From: Streptomyces brevispora
Lineage (GTDB): Bacteria > Actinomycetota > Actinomycetes > Streptomycetales > Streptomycetaceae
DNA: 64,000 nt
NCBI RefSeq assembly: GCF_007829885.1
Contig: NZ_VIWW01000001.1
Location: 6,076,001 to 6,140,000, forward strand
Direction: 5' to 3'
Made by a program: the position numbers and the translations under genes. Under the pieces are notes generated by a model, which searched no databases, had not been told where the DNA came from, and saw nothing but the letters and a program-made list of their open reading frames with translations. Each line of letters starts with the position of its first letter. Positions within the stretch are counted from its first letter, which is position 1. Below are positions 16,870 to 25,296 of this stretch, one piece after another.

Positions 16870-18693
16870 CTGTCGACCGCCATTCTCACAGGTGCTCCGG
16901 TACCCGGATCGTCCATCGAGGCCGCTCTGCGGTCACTGGGCTTCGACGTACAGACCGCCGCCGATGTCAGCGAGGCCGGGCGGCTGCTGTCCGCCGTCCC
17001 CGCCGACCGCCGGGTCGCGCTCGTCGACCCCCGCTTCGTCGGCCATGTCCACGCCCTGCGGCTCGGACTGACCGACCCCCGTTTCCCCGCCGCCACCGTG
17101 CCCGGCGCGCTCACCGTGCAGCCCGAGGCGCGACCCGCGCTGGTCCGCGCCCTGAGCAGCACCGGCCAGGCCGTCGGTGAGGGCGCACCCACCGGCCCGC
17201 CTGACGCCGCCGCCGCGGTCGCCGACCGCACCGTGCCCGGCCGGCTCGCCGCCACGATGGGCGCCGAGGTGCAGCACCCGGAGCTCGGCTCGCTCGTCGC
17301 GGCCGTACCGGAGGACGAGGACGCACGCGCCACCGCGCTCTCCGCGGTCGCCGCCGTCGACGACGAGGCGGTCCGGCTGCGCAGCGCCGTGAAGGCCCGC
17401 GACGGCTTCTTCACCACGTACTGCATCAGCCCGTACTCGCGCTACCTCGCCCGCTGGTGCGCGCGCCGCGGGCTCACCCCGAACCAGGTCACCACGGCGT
17501 CACTGCTGACCGCCCTGGTCGCGGCCGGCTGCGCGGCCACCGGTACCCGCGGCGGGTACGTCGCCGCCGGCCTGCTGCTGCTCTTCTCCTTCGTCCTGGA
17601 CTGCACCGACGGGCAGCTCGCCCGCTACTCGCTCCAGTACTCGACGATGGGCGCCTGGCTCGACGCCACCTTCGACCGCGCCAAGGAGTACGCCTACTAC
17701 GCGGGCCTCGCACTCGGCGCCGCCCGCGGTGGCGACGACGTCTGGGCACTGGCGCTCGGCGCGATGGTGCTCCAGTCCTGCCGTCATGTCATCGACTTCT
17801 CGTTCAACGAGGCGAACCACGACGCGGTGGCGAACTCCAGCCCCACGGCCGCCCTCTCCGACAAGCTCGACAGCGTCGGCTGGACGGTCTGGCTGCGCCG
17901 GATGATCGTGCTCCCGATCGGTGAGCGCTGGGCGATGATCGCCGTACTGACGGCGCTCACCACCCCCCGGATCGTCTTCTACGCACTGCTCGTCGGCTGC
18001 GCCTTCGCCGCCTGCTACACCACCGCGGGCCGGCTGCTGCGTTCCCTGACCCGCAAGGCCCGCCGCACCGACCGGGCCGCCCAGGCCCTCGCGGACCTCG
18101 CCGACTCCGGCCCGCTCGCCCAGTTCGTGGCGGCCCGCGGCCCCCGGATCCCGGGCGCCTGGACCGCCCCGGTGGTGGCGGTCGTCGGCGCCGGGGCGCT
18201 CATCGCCGCCGCGCTGCAGCAGCCGTTCGGCAGCCGGCAGATGATCGTCGCCGCGGTCTTCTACGCGATCTGCTCCGGCATAGCCGTGGCCGGCCCCCTC
18301 GAGGGCGCGCTCGACTGGCTCGTTCCCCCGGTCTTCCGGGCGGCCGAGTACTGCACGATCCTCGCCCTGGCAGCCCGCAGCGACATCGACGGAGCGCTTC
18401 CCGCGGCCTTCGGACTCATATCGGCCGTCGCCTACCATCACTACGACACGGTGTACCGCATTCGAGGCGGCACCGGTGCGCCGCCCCAGTGGCTCGTGCG
18501 CACGATCGGCGGGCACGAGGGCCGGACCCTGGTGGTGACCGTCCTGGCAGCCGTGTTCACCGGAGCCTCGGGCTTCACCGTGGCCCTCACCGCTCTCGCG
18601 GTGGCCGTGGCACTGGTCGCGCTGGTGGAGTCCATCCGCTTCTGGGTGTCCTCCGGGGCACCCGCCGTTCACGACGAAGGAGAACCCGCATGA
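16870..18693 (+). CDS. DUF5941/CDP-alcohol phosphatidyltransferase fusion with CTG start
   Basis: Membrane protein of 607 residues, first gene of a seven-gene operon. Residues 1 to about 190 form a soluble domain. The next part is a CDP-alcohol phosphotransferase with the full D-xx-DG-xx-AR...G-xxx-D-xxx-D motif: DCTDGQLAR (from about residue 244), then GAWLDATFD. The rest is strongly hydrophobic (DUF5941 region). The enzyme class transfers a phospho-alcohol from a CDP-alcohol to an acceptor alcohol. An in-frame TGA at 16861 leaves CTG at 16870 as the first usable codon; it has AAGGAG nine bases upstream and begins STAILTGAPVPGSS, which I recall as the normal start of the family (TTG in relatives). 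A later GTG at 17098 would truncate the soluble domain. Confidence 0.88.
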   Translation: MSTAILTGAPVPGSSIEAALRSLGFDVQTAADVSEAGRLLSAVPADRRVALVDPRFVGHVHALRLGLTDPRFPAATVPGALTVQPEARPALVRALSSTGQAVGEGAPTGPPDAAAAVADRTVPGRLAATMGAEVQHPELGSLVAAVPEDEDARATALSAVAAVDDEAVRLRSAVKARDGFFTTYCISPYSRYLARWCARRGLTPNQVTTASLLTALVAAGCAATGTRGGYVAAGLLLLFSFVLDCTDGQLARYSLQYSTMGAWLDATFDRAKEYAYYAGLALGAARGGDDVWALALGAMVLQSCRHVIDFSFNEANHDAVANSSPTAALSDKLDSVGWTVWLRRMIVLPIGERWAMIAVLTALTTPRIVFYALLVGCAFAACYTTAGRLLRSLTRKARRTDRAAQALADLADSGPLAQFVAARGPRIPGAWTAPVVAVVGAGALIAAALQQPFGSRQMIVAAVFYAICSGIAVAGPLEGALDWLVPPVFRAAEYCTILALAARSDIDGALPAAFGLISAVAYHHYDTVYRIRGGTGAPPQWLVRTIGGHEGRTLVVTVLAAVFTGASGFTVALTALAVAVALVALVESIRFWVSSGAPAVHDEGEPA

Positions 18694-19427
18694 TCGGCCT
18701 CGTACTGGCAGCCGGCGCAGGACGGCGCCTGCGCCCCTACACCGACACGCTTCCCAAGGCGCTCGTGCCGGTGGACGGCGAGAAGACGGTCCTCGATCTC
18801 ACGCTGGCCAACTTCGCCGAGATCGGGCTCACCGAGGTCGCGATCGTCGTCGGCTACCGCAAGGAGGCCGTCTACGACCGCAAGGAGGAGCTGGAGGCGA
18901 AGTACGGCCTCAAGATCGTCCTCGTGGACAACGACAAGGCCGAGGAGTGGAACAACGCCTACTCCCTGTGGTGTGCCCGTGAGGTCCTCAAGCGTGGCGT
19001 GATCCTCGCCAACGGCGACACCGTGCACCCGGTCTCCGTCGAGCGGACCCTGCTGGAGGCACGCGGCAAGGGTCAGAAGATCATCCTCGCCCTCGACACG
19101 GTGAAGAACCTCGCCGACGAGGAGATGAAGGTCGTCGCCGACCCCGCGAAGGGTGTTCAGCGCATCACCAAGCTGATGGACCCGGCCGACGCCACCGGCG
19201 AGTACATCGGGGTCACCCTCATCGAGGCCGAGGCCGCCGAGGAGCTTGCCGACGCCCTGAAGGCGACGTTCGAGCGGGACCCGGACCTGTACTACGAGGA
19301 CGGCTACCAGGAGCTCGTCAACCGCGGCTTCACCGTCGACGTGGCCCCCATCGGCGAGGTCACCTGGGTCGAGATCGACAACCACGACGACCTCGCGAAG
19401 GGCCGGGAGATCGCGTGCCAGTACTGA
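18690..19427 (+). CDS. NTP transferase (phosphocholine cytidylyltransferase-like)
   Basis: Nucleotidyltransferase of 245 residues with the sugar-phosphate nucleotidyltransferase signature LAAGAGRRLRPYTDTLPKAL at its N-terminus. VDNDKAEEWNNAYSLWCARE and ILANGDTVHP resemble LicC-like cytidylyltransferases, and WVEIDNHDDLAKGREIA is the typical C-terminal acidic/metal segment. It probably joins CTP to a phospho-alcohol to give the CDP-alcohol used by the neighbouring transferases. ATG 18690 overlaps the preceding stop (ATGA), with GAAGGAG upstream, indicating coupled translation. The alcohol could be glycerol-1-phosphate, made by the next gene, but that is inference. Confidence 0.87.
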   Translation: MIGLVLAAGAGRRLRPYTDTLPKALVPVDGEKTVLDLTLANFAEIGLTEVAIVVGYRKEAVYDRKEELEAKYGLKIVLVDNDKAEEWNNAYSLWCAREVLKRGVILANGDTVHPVSVERTLLEARGKGQKIILALDTVKNLADEEMKVVADPAKGVQRITKLMDPADATGEYIGVTLIEAEAAEELADALKATFERDPDLYYEDGYQELVNRGFTVDVAPIGEVTWVEIDNHDDLAKGREIACQY

Positions 19428-20476
19428 CCCGACTCATCCCGTCCCCGGTCTTCGTCGACATCAGCCGCGGTGCGATGGACGACCTGGCCGGCCTCCTCGC
19501 CGACCAGCGGATCTCCGCCTCCGGGAAGCTCGCCATCGCGATCAGCGGCGGCTCCGGACAGGCCCTGCGGGAGAAGCTCGCACCGGCCCTGCCGGGTGCC
19601 GACTGGTACAGCGTCGCGGGCGGCAACATCGACGCCGCCGTGCAGCTGGCCGACGACATCAAGGGCAAGCGGTACGACGCCGTGGTCGGCCTCGGCGGCG
19701 GCAAGATCATCGACGTGGCGAAGTACGCCGCGGCCCGGGTCGGCCTGCCGCTGGTCTCGGTCGCCACGAACCTCGCCCACGACGGCCTCTGCTCACCCGT
19801 CGCGACCCTGGACAACGACAACGGACGCGGCTCGTACGGCGTCCCGATGCCGATCGCCATGGTCATCGACCTCTCGGTGATCCGGGAGGCCCCGGACCGC
19901 TTCGTTCGCTCCGGTGTCGGCGACGCGATCTCCAACATCTCCGCGATCGCCGACTGGGAGCTCTCGCACCAGGTCAACAACGAGCAGATCGACGGGCTGG
20001 CCGCCGCCATGGCCCGTACCGCGGGCGAAGCCGTACTGCGTCACCCCGGCACCGTCGCCGACGACGAGTTCCTCACCGTCCTCGCCGAGTCGCTGGTGCT
20101 CTCCGGCATCGCCATCTCGATCAGCGGCGACACCCGCCCCTCGTCCGGCGCCTGCCACGAGATCAGTCACGCCTTCGACCTGCTCTTCCCCAAGCGGGCC
20201 GCCAGCCACGGCGAGCAGGTCGGCCTCGGCGCCGCCTTCGCCATGTACCTGCGCGGAGCCCACGAGGAGTCGGGGCTCTTCGCCGAGGTCCTGCGCCGGC
20301 ACGGCCTGCCGGTCCTGCCCGGGGAGATCGGCTTCACCGCCGAGGAGTTCGTCCAGGCCGTCGAGTACGCCCCGCAGACCCGTCCGGGACGCTTCACGGT
20401 CCTGGAACACCTCAGCCTGTCCACCGACCAGATCAGGGACGCGTACGCCGACTATGCCAAGACCATCAGTAGCTGA
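19415..20476 (+). CDS. sn-glycerol-1-phosphate dehydrogenase-like enzyme
   Basis: Iron/zinc-dependent alcohol-dehydrogenase-fold protein of 353 residues, closest in pattern to the EgsA/AraM group, which reduces dihydroxyacetone phosphate to sn-glycerol-1-phosphate with NAD(P)H. Nucleotide binding is seen at GLGGGKIIDVAKY (about residues 91-103), substrate/cofactor contacts at ATNLAHDGLCSPVA, and metal ligands in SSGACHEISHAFDLL (near 250) and the later ASHGEQVG. The GTG start overlaps the previous gene by 13 bases. G1P is the archaeal-lipid stereoisomer and is rare in bacteria. Within this operon it is the obvious substrate for the cytidylyltransferase. Confidence 0.85.
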   Translation: MPVLTRLIPSPVFVDISRGAMDDLAGLLADQRISASGKLAIAISGGSGQALREKLAPALPGADWYSVAGGNIDAAVQLADDIKGKRYDAVVGLGGGKIIDVAKYAAARVGLPLVSVATNLAHDGLCSPVATLDNDNGRGSYGVPMPIAMVIDLSVIREAPDRFVRSGVGDAISNISAIADWELSHQVNNEQIDGLAAAMARTAGEAVLRHPGTVADDEFLTVLAESLVLSGIAISISGDTRPSSGACHEISHAFDLLFPKRAASHGEQVGLGAAFAMYLRGAHEESGLFAEVLRRHGLPVLPGEIGFTAEEFVQAVEYAPQTRPGRFTVLEHLSLSTDQIRDAYADYAKTISS

Positions 20477-21233
20477 ACTTCGCCCGGTCGTTCACCCCCC
20501 GGGCGTCAAGGACCGGCGCAGCGGCGAACACTGGGCGGGCCGGATCTACATGCGCGAGGTCTCGCTGCGCGTGGACCGGTACCTGGTGAACACCAAGGTC
20601 ACGCCCAACCAGCTGACCTACCTGATGACCGTCGCGGGTGTGCTCGCCGCTCCGGCCCTGCTCGTTCCGGGCATCACCGGTGCGCTGCTCGGCGTCCTCA
20701 TGGTGCAGCTGTATCTGCTGCTCGACTGCGTCGACGGTGAGCTGGCCCGCTGGAAGAAGCAGTTCTCGCTGGGCGGGGTCTACCTGGACCGGGTCGGCGC
20801 CTACCTCTGCGACGCGGCCGTGCTGGTCGGTTTCGGCCTGCGCGCCGCCGACCTGTGGGGCAGCGGACGGATCGACTGGCTGTGGGCCTTCCTGGGCACC
20901 CTCGCGGCCCTGGGCGCCATCCTGATCAAGGCCGAGACCGACCTCGTCGGCGTCGCACGCCACCAGGGCGGGCTGCCGCCGGTCAAGGAGGCGGCGTCCG
21001 AGCCGCGCTCGTCCGGCATGGCGTTCGCCCGAAGGGCCGCCGGTGCGCTCAAGTTCCACCGGCTGATCCTCTGCGTCGAGGCGTCACTGGTGATCCTGGT
21101 CGCGGCCGTCCTGGACGCGGTCAGGGACGACCTCTACTTCAGCCGCCTCGCGGTCGCGGTGCTGGCCGGCATCGCCCTGCTGCAGACCCTCCTCCACCTC
21201 GTGTCGGTCCTGGCATCGAGCAGGCTGAAGTGA
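20454..21233 (+). CDS. Second CDP-alcohol phosphatidyltransferase, catalytic motif altered
   Basis: Membrane protein of 259 residues with the motif D91-CV-D94-G95-EL-A98-R99, then G108-VYL-D112. Where the canonical motif ends with a fourth aspartate, which is the proposed catalytic base, this protein has Ala116 (LDRVGA). Metal- and CDP-binding residues are otherwise present. This may mark a non-canonical subgroup or a protein that binds but does not catalyse. Several hydrophobic helices follow. ATG 20454 overlaps the previous gene by 23 bases. Confidence 0.85.
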   Translation: MPRPSVAELRPVVHPPGVKDRRSGEHWAGRIYMREVSLRVDRYLVNTKVTPNQLTYLMTVAGVLAAPALLVPGITGALLGVLMVQLYLLLDCVDGELARWKKQFSLGGVYLDRVGAYLCDAAVLVGFGLRAADLWGSGRIDWLWAFLGTLAALGAILIKAETDLVGVARHQGGLPPVKEAASEPRSSGMAFARRAAGALKFHRLILCVEASLVILVAAVLDAVRDDLYFSRLAVAVLAGIALLQTLLHLVSVLASSRLK

Positions 21234-22114
21234 GCACCCCCATGAAACTCGGCGCGGTCATCATCACGATGGGCAACCGCCCGGCCGAGCTGCGCGCCCT
21301 GCTCGATTCGGTCGCCGAGCAGGACGGCGACCGGATCGAGGTGGTCGTCGTCGGCAACGGCTCTCCCGTACCGGACGTCCCCGCGGGCGTGCGCACCGTC
21401 GAGCTGCCCGAGAACCTGGGGATCCCCGGCGGCCGCAATGTCGGCATCGAGGCCTTCGGGCCGTCCGGTGCCGACGTGGACGCCCTGCTCTTCCTGGACG
21501 ACGACGGGCTGCTGCCCCTCACGGACACCGCCGAGCTGTGCCGGCAGGCGTTCGGGGCCGACCCCAAGCTCGGCATCATCAGCTTCCGCATCGCCGACCC
21601 GGACACCGGGGTCACCCAGCGCCGCCACGTGCCGCGGCTGCGGGCCGCCGACCCGCTGCGCTCGTCGCGGGTGACGACGTTCCTCGGTGGCGCCAACGCC
21701 GTACGCACCCGGGTCATCGCCGAGGTCGGCCCGCTGCCCGGCGACTTCTTCTACGCGCACGAGGAGACCGATCTGGCCTGGCGGGCGCTGGACGCCGGCT
21801 GGCTGATCGACTACCGCGCCGACATGGTTCTCAACCACCCCACCACCGCCCCGTCCCGGCACGCCGTCTACCACCGTATGGTGGCCCGCAACCGGGTCTG
21901 GCTGGCCCGTCGCAACCTGCCGGCGCCCCTGGTCCCCGTGTACCTCGGCGTGTGGCTGCTGCTGACCCTTCTGCGCAAGCCGTCCGGCCCGGCGCTGAAG
22001 GCGTGGTTCGCGGGCTTCCGGGAAGGGTGGTCGACACCGTGCGGACCGCGACGTCCGATGAAGTGGCGTACGGTGTGGCGGCTGACCAGACTCGGCCGCC
22101 CTCCGATCATCTGA
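21230..22114 (+). CDS. Glycosyltransferase family 2
   Basis: GT-A fold glycosyltransferase of 294 residues. It begins KLGAVIITMGNRPAELRALL, has the NLGIPGGRNVGIEA segment typical of rhamnosyl/galactofuranosyl-type GT2 enzymes, an acidic motif FLDDDG near residue 90, and the acceptor region FYAHEETDLAWRALDAG (an ED-type catalytic base). GTG 21230 overlaps the preceding stop (GTGA) with AGG upstream; ATG 21242 is an alternative. It probably adds sugar to, or elongates, the glycan exported by the following ABC transporter. Confidence 0.9.
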   Translation: MSTPMKLGAVIITMGNRPAELRALLDSVAEQDGDRIEVVVVGNGSPVPDVPAGVRTVELPENLGIPGGRNVGIEAFGPSGADVDALLFLDDDGLLPLTDTAELCRQAFGADPKLGIISFRIADPDTGVTQRRHVPRLRAADPLRSSRVTTFLGGANAVRTRVIAEVGPLPGDFFYAHEETDLAWRALDAGWLIDYRADMVLNHPTTAPSRHAVYHRMVARNRVWLARRNLPAPLVPVYLGVWLLLTLLRKPSGPALKAWFAGFREGWSTPCGPRRPMKWRTVWRLTRLGRPPII

Positions 22115-22220
22115 GACGCTCGCCTCTGGAAGCATGAGGCGTATTTTTCTTGTCGGGACCTGTCCGCCCTGAGCCGCGCCCGCGACTGGCTGCGCATTTT
22201 GAATACGAGAGTTTCATCTG

Positions 22221-23150
22221 GTGAGTGACACAACCCATGATGGTGCGGTCGCGCTGAGCACCCCGCCATCGGCCGACGACGGTCTCAGCTCGGCCGAGCT
22301 GGCTGCCAAGTACGGCCTGACGGTGAGCGGAGCCCGGCCGGGGCTCTTCGAGTACGTGCGCCAGCTCCGCGGGCGACGCCACTTCATCATGGCGTTCTCC
22401 CGGGCGAAGCTGACCGCCCAGTACAGCCAGGCCAAGCTGGGCCAGCTGTGGCAGGTGGCCACCCCGCTCCTGAACGCCGCGGTCTACTTCATCATCTTCG
22501 GCCTGATCCTCGGCACGAAGAAGGGGATTCCCCAGGACGTCTTCATCCCGTTCCTGGTGACCGGGGTCTTCGTCTTCACCTTCACCCAGAGTTCCGTGAT
22601 GGCGGGCGTCCGGGCCATCTCCGGCAACCTCGGTCTGGTCCGCGCACTGCACTTCCCGCGAGCCTCGCTGCCGATCTCCTTCTCGCTCCAGCAGCTTCAG
22701 CAGCTGCTGTACTCGATGATCGTGCTGGTCGCGGTGACCGTCGCGTTCGGCAGCTATCCGCGGCTGTCCTGGCTGCTGGTGGTGCCCGCCCTGGTGATGC
22801 AGTTCTTCTTCAACACCGGACTGGCGCTGATCATGGCGCGGCTCGGCTCCAAGACCCCTGACCTGGCGCAGCTGATGCCGTTCGTCATGCGGACCTGGAT
22901 GTACGCGTCGGGCGTCATGTTCTCCATCCCGGTGATGCTCGCGGACAAGCCGTCGTGGATCGCCGATGTGCTGCAGTACAACCCGGCGGCCATCTACATG
23001 GACCTGGTCCGGTTCGCGATGATCGACGGTTACGGCTCCGAGAACCTGCCGTCGCACGTCTGGGTGGTCGGGCTCGCCTGGGCGCTCCTGGTGGGCGTCG
23101 CGGGCTTTGTGTACTTCTGGAAGGCAGAGGAACGGTACGGCCGTGGCTGA
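22221..23150 (+). CDS. ABC transporter permease, TagG/Wzm polysaccharide-export type
   Basis: ABC-2 type permease of 309 residues. After about 50 polar residues comes the family entry segment (YVRQLRGRRHFIMAFSRAKL) and QAKLGQLWQVATPLLNAAVY, typical of exporters of teichoic acids and O-antigens, followed by about six membrane helices. The next gene is the matching ATPase and overlaps it by eight bases. Transport direction (out) and polymer class follow from family knowledge. The GTG start at 22221 has GAGAG upstream at a slightly long distance. Confidence 0.9.
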   Translation: MSDTTHDGAVALSTPPSADDGLSSAELAAKYGLTVSGARPGLFEYVRQLRGRRHFIMAFSRAKLTAQYSQAKLGQLWQVATPLLNAAVYFIIFGLILGTKKGIPQDVFIPFLVTGVFVFTFTQSSVMAGVRAISGNLGLVRALHFPRASLPISFSLQQLQQLLYSMIVLVAVTVAFGSYPRLSWLLVVPALVMQFFFNTGLALIMARLGSKTPDLAQLMPFVMRTWMYASGVMFSIPVMLADKPSWIADVLQYNPAAIYMDLVRFAMIDGYGSENLPSHVWVVGLAWALLVGVAGFVYFWKAEERYGRG

Positions 23151-23928
23151 GGACACCACCGCGGGGCGCGTCCCCACCGTGATCGCCGACGATGTGCACA
23201 TCGTGTACCGCGTCAACGGCGGTGGCGGTGGCAAGGGCGGCGCCACCGCGGCACTGAGCCGGATACTGCGCCGCGGCAAGGCCGAGGAGCGCGGGGTCCG
23301 CAAGGTGCACGCCGTCCGCGGCGTGACCTTCACCTCCTACCGGGGCGAGGCGATCGGTCTCATCGGGACCAACGGTTCCGGCAAGTCGACCCTGCTGCGG
23401 GCCATCGCCGGTCTGCTCCCGACCGAGAGCGGCAAGGTCTACACCGACGGCCAGCCCTCGCTGCTCGGGGTGAACGCGGCGCTGATGAGCGATCTGACCG
23501 GCGAGCGCAATGTCGTCCTGGGCGGGCTCGCCATGGGGATGAGCCGCGAGGAGATCCGGGAGCGGTACCAGGACATCGTCGACTTCTCCGGCATCAACGA
23601 GAAGGGTGACTTCATCACCCTGCCGATGCGGACCTACTCCTCCGGCATGGCCGCCCGGCTGCGGTTCTCGATCGCCGCCGCCAAGAACCACGACGTCCTC
23701 ATGATCGACGAGGCGCTGGCGACCGGTGACCGGAAGTTCCAGATCCGCTCCGAGGCACGTATCCGGGAGCTCCGCAAGGAGGCCGGCACCGTCTTCCTGG
23801 TCAGCCACAGCAACAAGTCGATCAGGGACACCTGCGACCGGGTGCTGTGGCTGGAGAAGGGCGAGTTGCTGATGGACGGCCCGACCGAAGAGGTCCTCAA
23901 GGCGTACGAGCGGGAGACCGGCAAGTAG
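23143..23928 (+). CDS. ABC transporter ATPase, TagH/Wzt type
   Basis: ATPase of 261 residues for the polymer exporter. Walker A is GTNGSGKST (about residues 76-84), the signature is the YSSGMAARLRFS form used by TagH/Wzt proteins (about 165), and Walker B is VLMIDEAL (about 186). It has no C-terminal polymer-recognition domain, so it is the short TagH form. An unusual Gly-rich insert (GGGGGKGG) lies near residue 30. GTG 23143 overlaps the permease stop, and a very strong hairpin follows, making this the last gene of the operon. Confidence 0.92.
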   Translation: MAEDTTAGRVPTVIADDVHIVYRVNGGGGGKGGATAALSRILRRGKAEERGVRKVHAVRGVTFTSYRGEAIGLIGTNGSGKSTLLRAIAGLLPTESGKVYTDGQPSLLGVNAALMSDLTGERNVVLGGLAMGMSREEIRERYQDIVDFSGINEKGDFITLPMRTYSSGMAARLRFSIAAAKNHDVLMIDEALATGDRKFQIRSEARIRELRKEAGTVFLVSHSNKSIRDTCDRVLWLEKGELLMDGPTEEVLKAYERETGK

Positions 23929-23943
23929 CGCCTCGCGGGCTTC

Positions 23944-23995
23944 CGCGCAGCAGCGGCCTTTGCCGGAGCACTCCGGCAAAGGCCGCTGCTGCGCG
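23944..23995 (+). terminator. Perfect 24-bp hairpin at operon end
   Basis: Arms at 23944-23967 and 23972-23995 are exactly complementary over 24 bases with loop GCAC, 15 bases after the ATPase stop. It is the longest perfect stem I found in the window and separates the glycan operon from the hopanoid operon. Confidence 0.92.
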
Positions 23996-24037
23996 TGTCC
24001 GGACCGCGGCGCTGACCCGGGACGTCCACGGTTCGTC

Positions 24038-24168
24038 GTATGCCTCCCGGCAAGATCTCCTCCCGCCGGATGACGTCAATCTACTTGCGCACGGGGAAAG
24101 TTGGCACGGCAGAGCGTGCACTTGGTATGCCTCCCGCACCCCGGCGTATCGATGAGCGTTGTACAACG
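24038..24168 (+). promoter_or_regulatory. Probable control region of the hopanoid operon
   Basis: Between 23996 and 24316 no gene is evident. The stretch is less GC-rich than its surroundings. It holds a direct repeat (GTATGCCTCCCG at 24038 and 24125, 87 bases apart) and a perfect 12-base palindrome, CGTTGTACAACG, at 24157-24168, about 150 bases before the first open frame. These are candidate operator sites; the binding protein is unknown. Confidence 0.45.
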
Positions 24169-24316
24169 TAAGCTGTACCGGTGCTGATTCGTTGCAAGTA
24201 GGGCGATACCGCCTGGGTGGAAGGCCGATAGGGGTCCTCCGTACTGGGGAGGACGGGCGGCGTGTCCGGAATGGGTTGTTTTGGGTTGGCAGTGTAGAAC
24301 GGGAGATGTGACGGCT

Positions 24317-24379
24317 ATGACGGATGATCTCCAGCTCCGAGGTGCTCACGCCGTCCCCGCGCAGGGCGGTCCGCAGTGA
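24317..24379 (+). CDS. Possible 20-residue leader ORF coupled to hpnC
   Basis: ATG 24317 (GGGAG about 11 bases upstream) reads MTDDLQLRGAHAVPAQGGPQ and stops at TGA 24377-24379, which overlaps the hpnC GTG start at 24376 (GTGA). hpnC itself has no good Shine-Dalgarno sequence, so ribosomes finishing this ORF could re-initiate on hpnC. It may be a leader peptide; chance cannot be excluded. Confidence 0.4.
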   Translation: MTDDLQLRGAHAVPAQGGPQ

Positions 24380-25296
24380 CGCGTGCCCGCCGGACGCGGC
24401 TTGATTCCGCTGTACCCGGAACCCTTGACAAGGCCGCCGACGAGAATTTCCCGGTGGCTCCGTTCTTTCTGCCGCGAGCCTGGCGCGACGACCTGATGGC
24501 CGTCTACGGCTACGCCCGGCTCGTCGACGACATCGGCGACGGTGATCTCGCCCCCGGCGGCAACGACGCCCGCCACCTCGGCCTCGACCCCGAACAGGGC
24601 GAGGACCGGCTCGCGATGCTCGACGCACTCGAAACCGACCTGCGTCGGATCTTCGCCACCACCGGCGCGACCCCGCACCACCCCCTGCTGCAGGCACTGC
24701 GCCCCACCGTGCGGCGCTGCTCGCTGACCCCCGAACCCTTCCTCGGCCTCATCGAGGCCAACCGGCAGGACCAGAAGATCCGCCGCTACGGGACGTACGA
24801 GGAACTGCTCGCCTACTGCGAGCTCTCCGCCAACCCCGTCGGCCGCCTGGTCCTCCAGCTCACCGGGACGGCGAGCCCCGAACGGATCCGCCGCTCGGAC
24901 GCCGTCTGCACCGCACTGCAGATCGTCGAGCACCTCCAGGACGTCACCGAGGACCTCGGCCGGGACCGGATCTACCTGCCGGCCGACGACATGGCAAGGT
25001 TCCATGTGGCCGAATCCGATCTTGCGGCGGGCTCCGGGAGCGCGTCGGTGCGGGCGCTGGTCGCGTACGAGGCGGAACGCGCCGGGGATCTGCTGAATGA
25101 AGGCACCCCCCTGGTGGGTAGCGTCCACGGCAGGCTCAAGCTGCTTCTCGCCGGATTCGTGGGAGGGGGGCGTGCCGCCCTCACCGCGATCGCGGCCGCC
25201 GGGTTCGATGTACTGCCGGGACCGCCCAAGCCCACCAAGCCCAGCCTGCTGCGCGAGGTGGGAGTTGTCTTGCGAAGAGCGCGTAGAGAGGGGTGA
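24376..25296 (+). CDS. hpnC: Squalene synthase HpnC (hydroxysqualene/squalene pathway)
   Basis: Trans-isoprenyl-diphosphate synthase-like enzyme of 306 residues. In the three-step route HpnD joins two farnesyl diphosphates to presqualene diphosphate, HpnC converts this to hydroxysqualene, and HpnE reduces that to squalene. The N-terminus FPVAPFFLPRAWRDDL and the two Asp-rich motifs (LVDDIGDGD near residue 50 and DVTEDLGRDRIYLP near 190) are typical HpnC. It is first in the operon; its GTG overlaps a possible leader ORF, and its stop overlaps the hpnD start. Confidence 0.93.
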   Translation: MTRARRTRLDSAVPGTLDKAADENFPVAPFFLPRAWRDDLMAVYGYARLVDDIGDGDLAPGGNDARHLGLDPEQGEDRLAMLDALETDLRRIFATTGATPHHPLLQALRPTVRRCSLTPEPFLGLIEANRQDQKIRRYGTYEELLAYCELSANPVGRLVLQLTGTASPERIRRSDAVCTALQIVEHLQDVTEDLGRDRIYLPADDMARFHVAESDLAAGSGSASVRALVAYEAERAGDLLNEGTPLVGSVHGRLKLLLAGFVGGGRAALTAIAAAGFDVLPGPPKPTKPSLLREVGVVLRRARREG

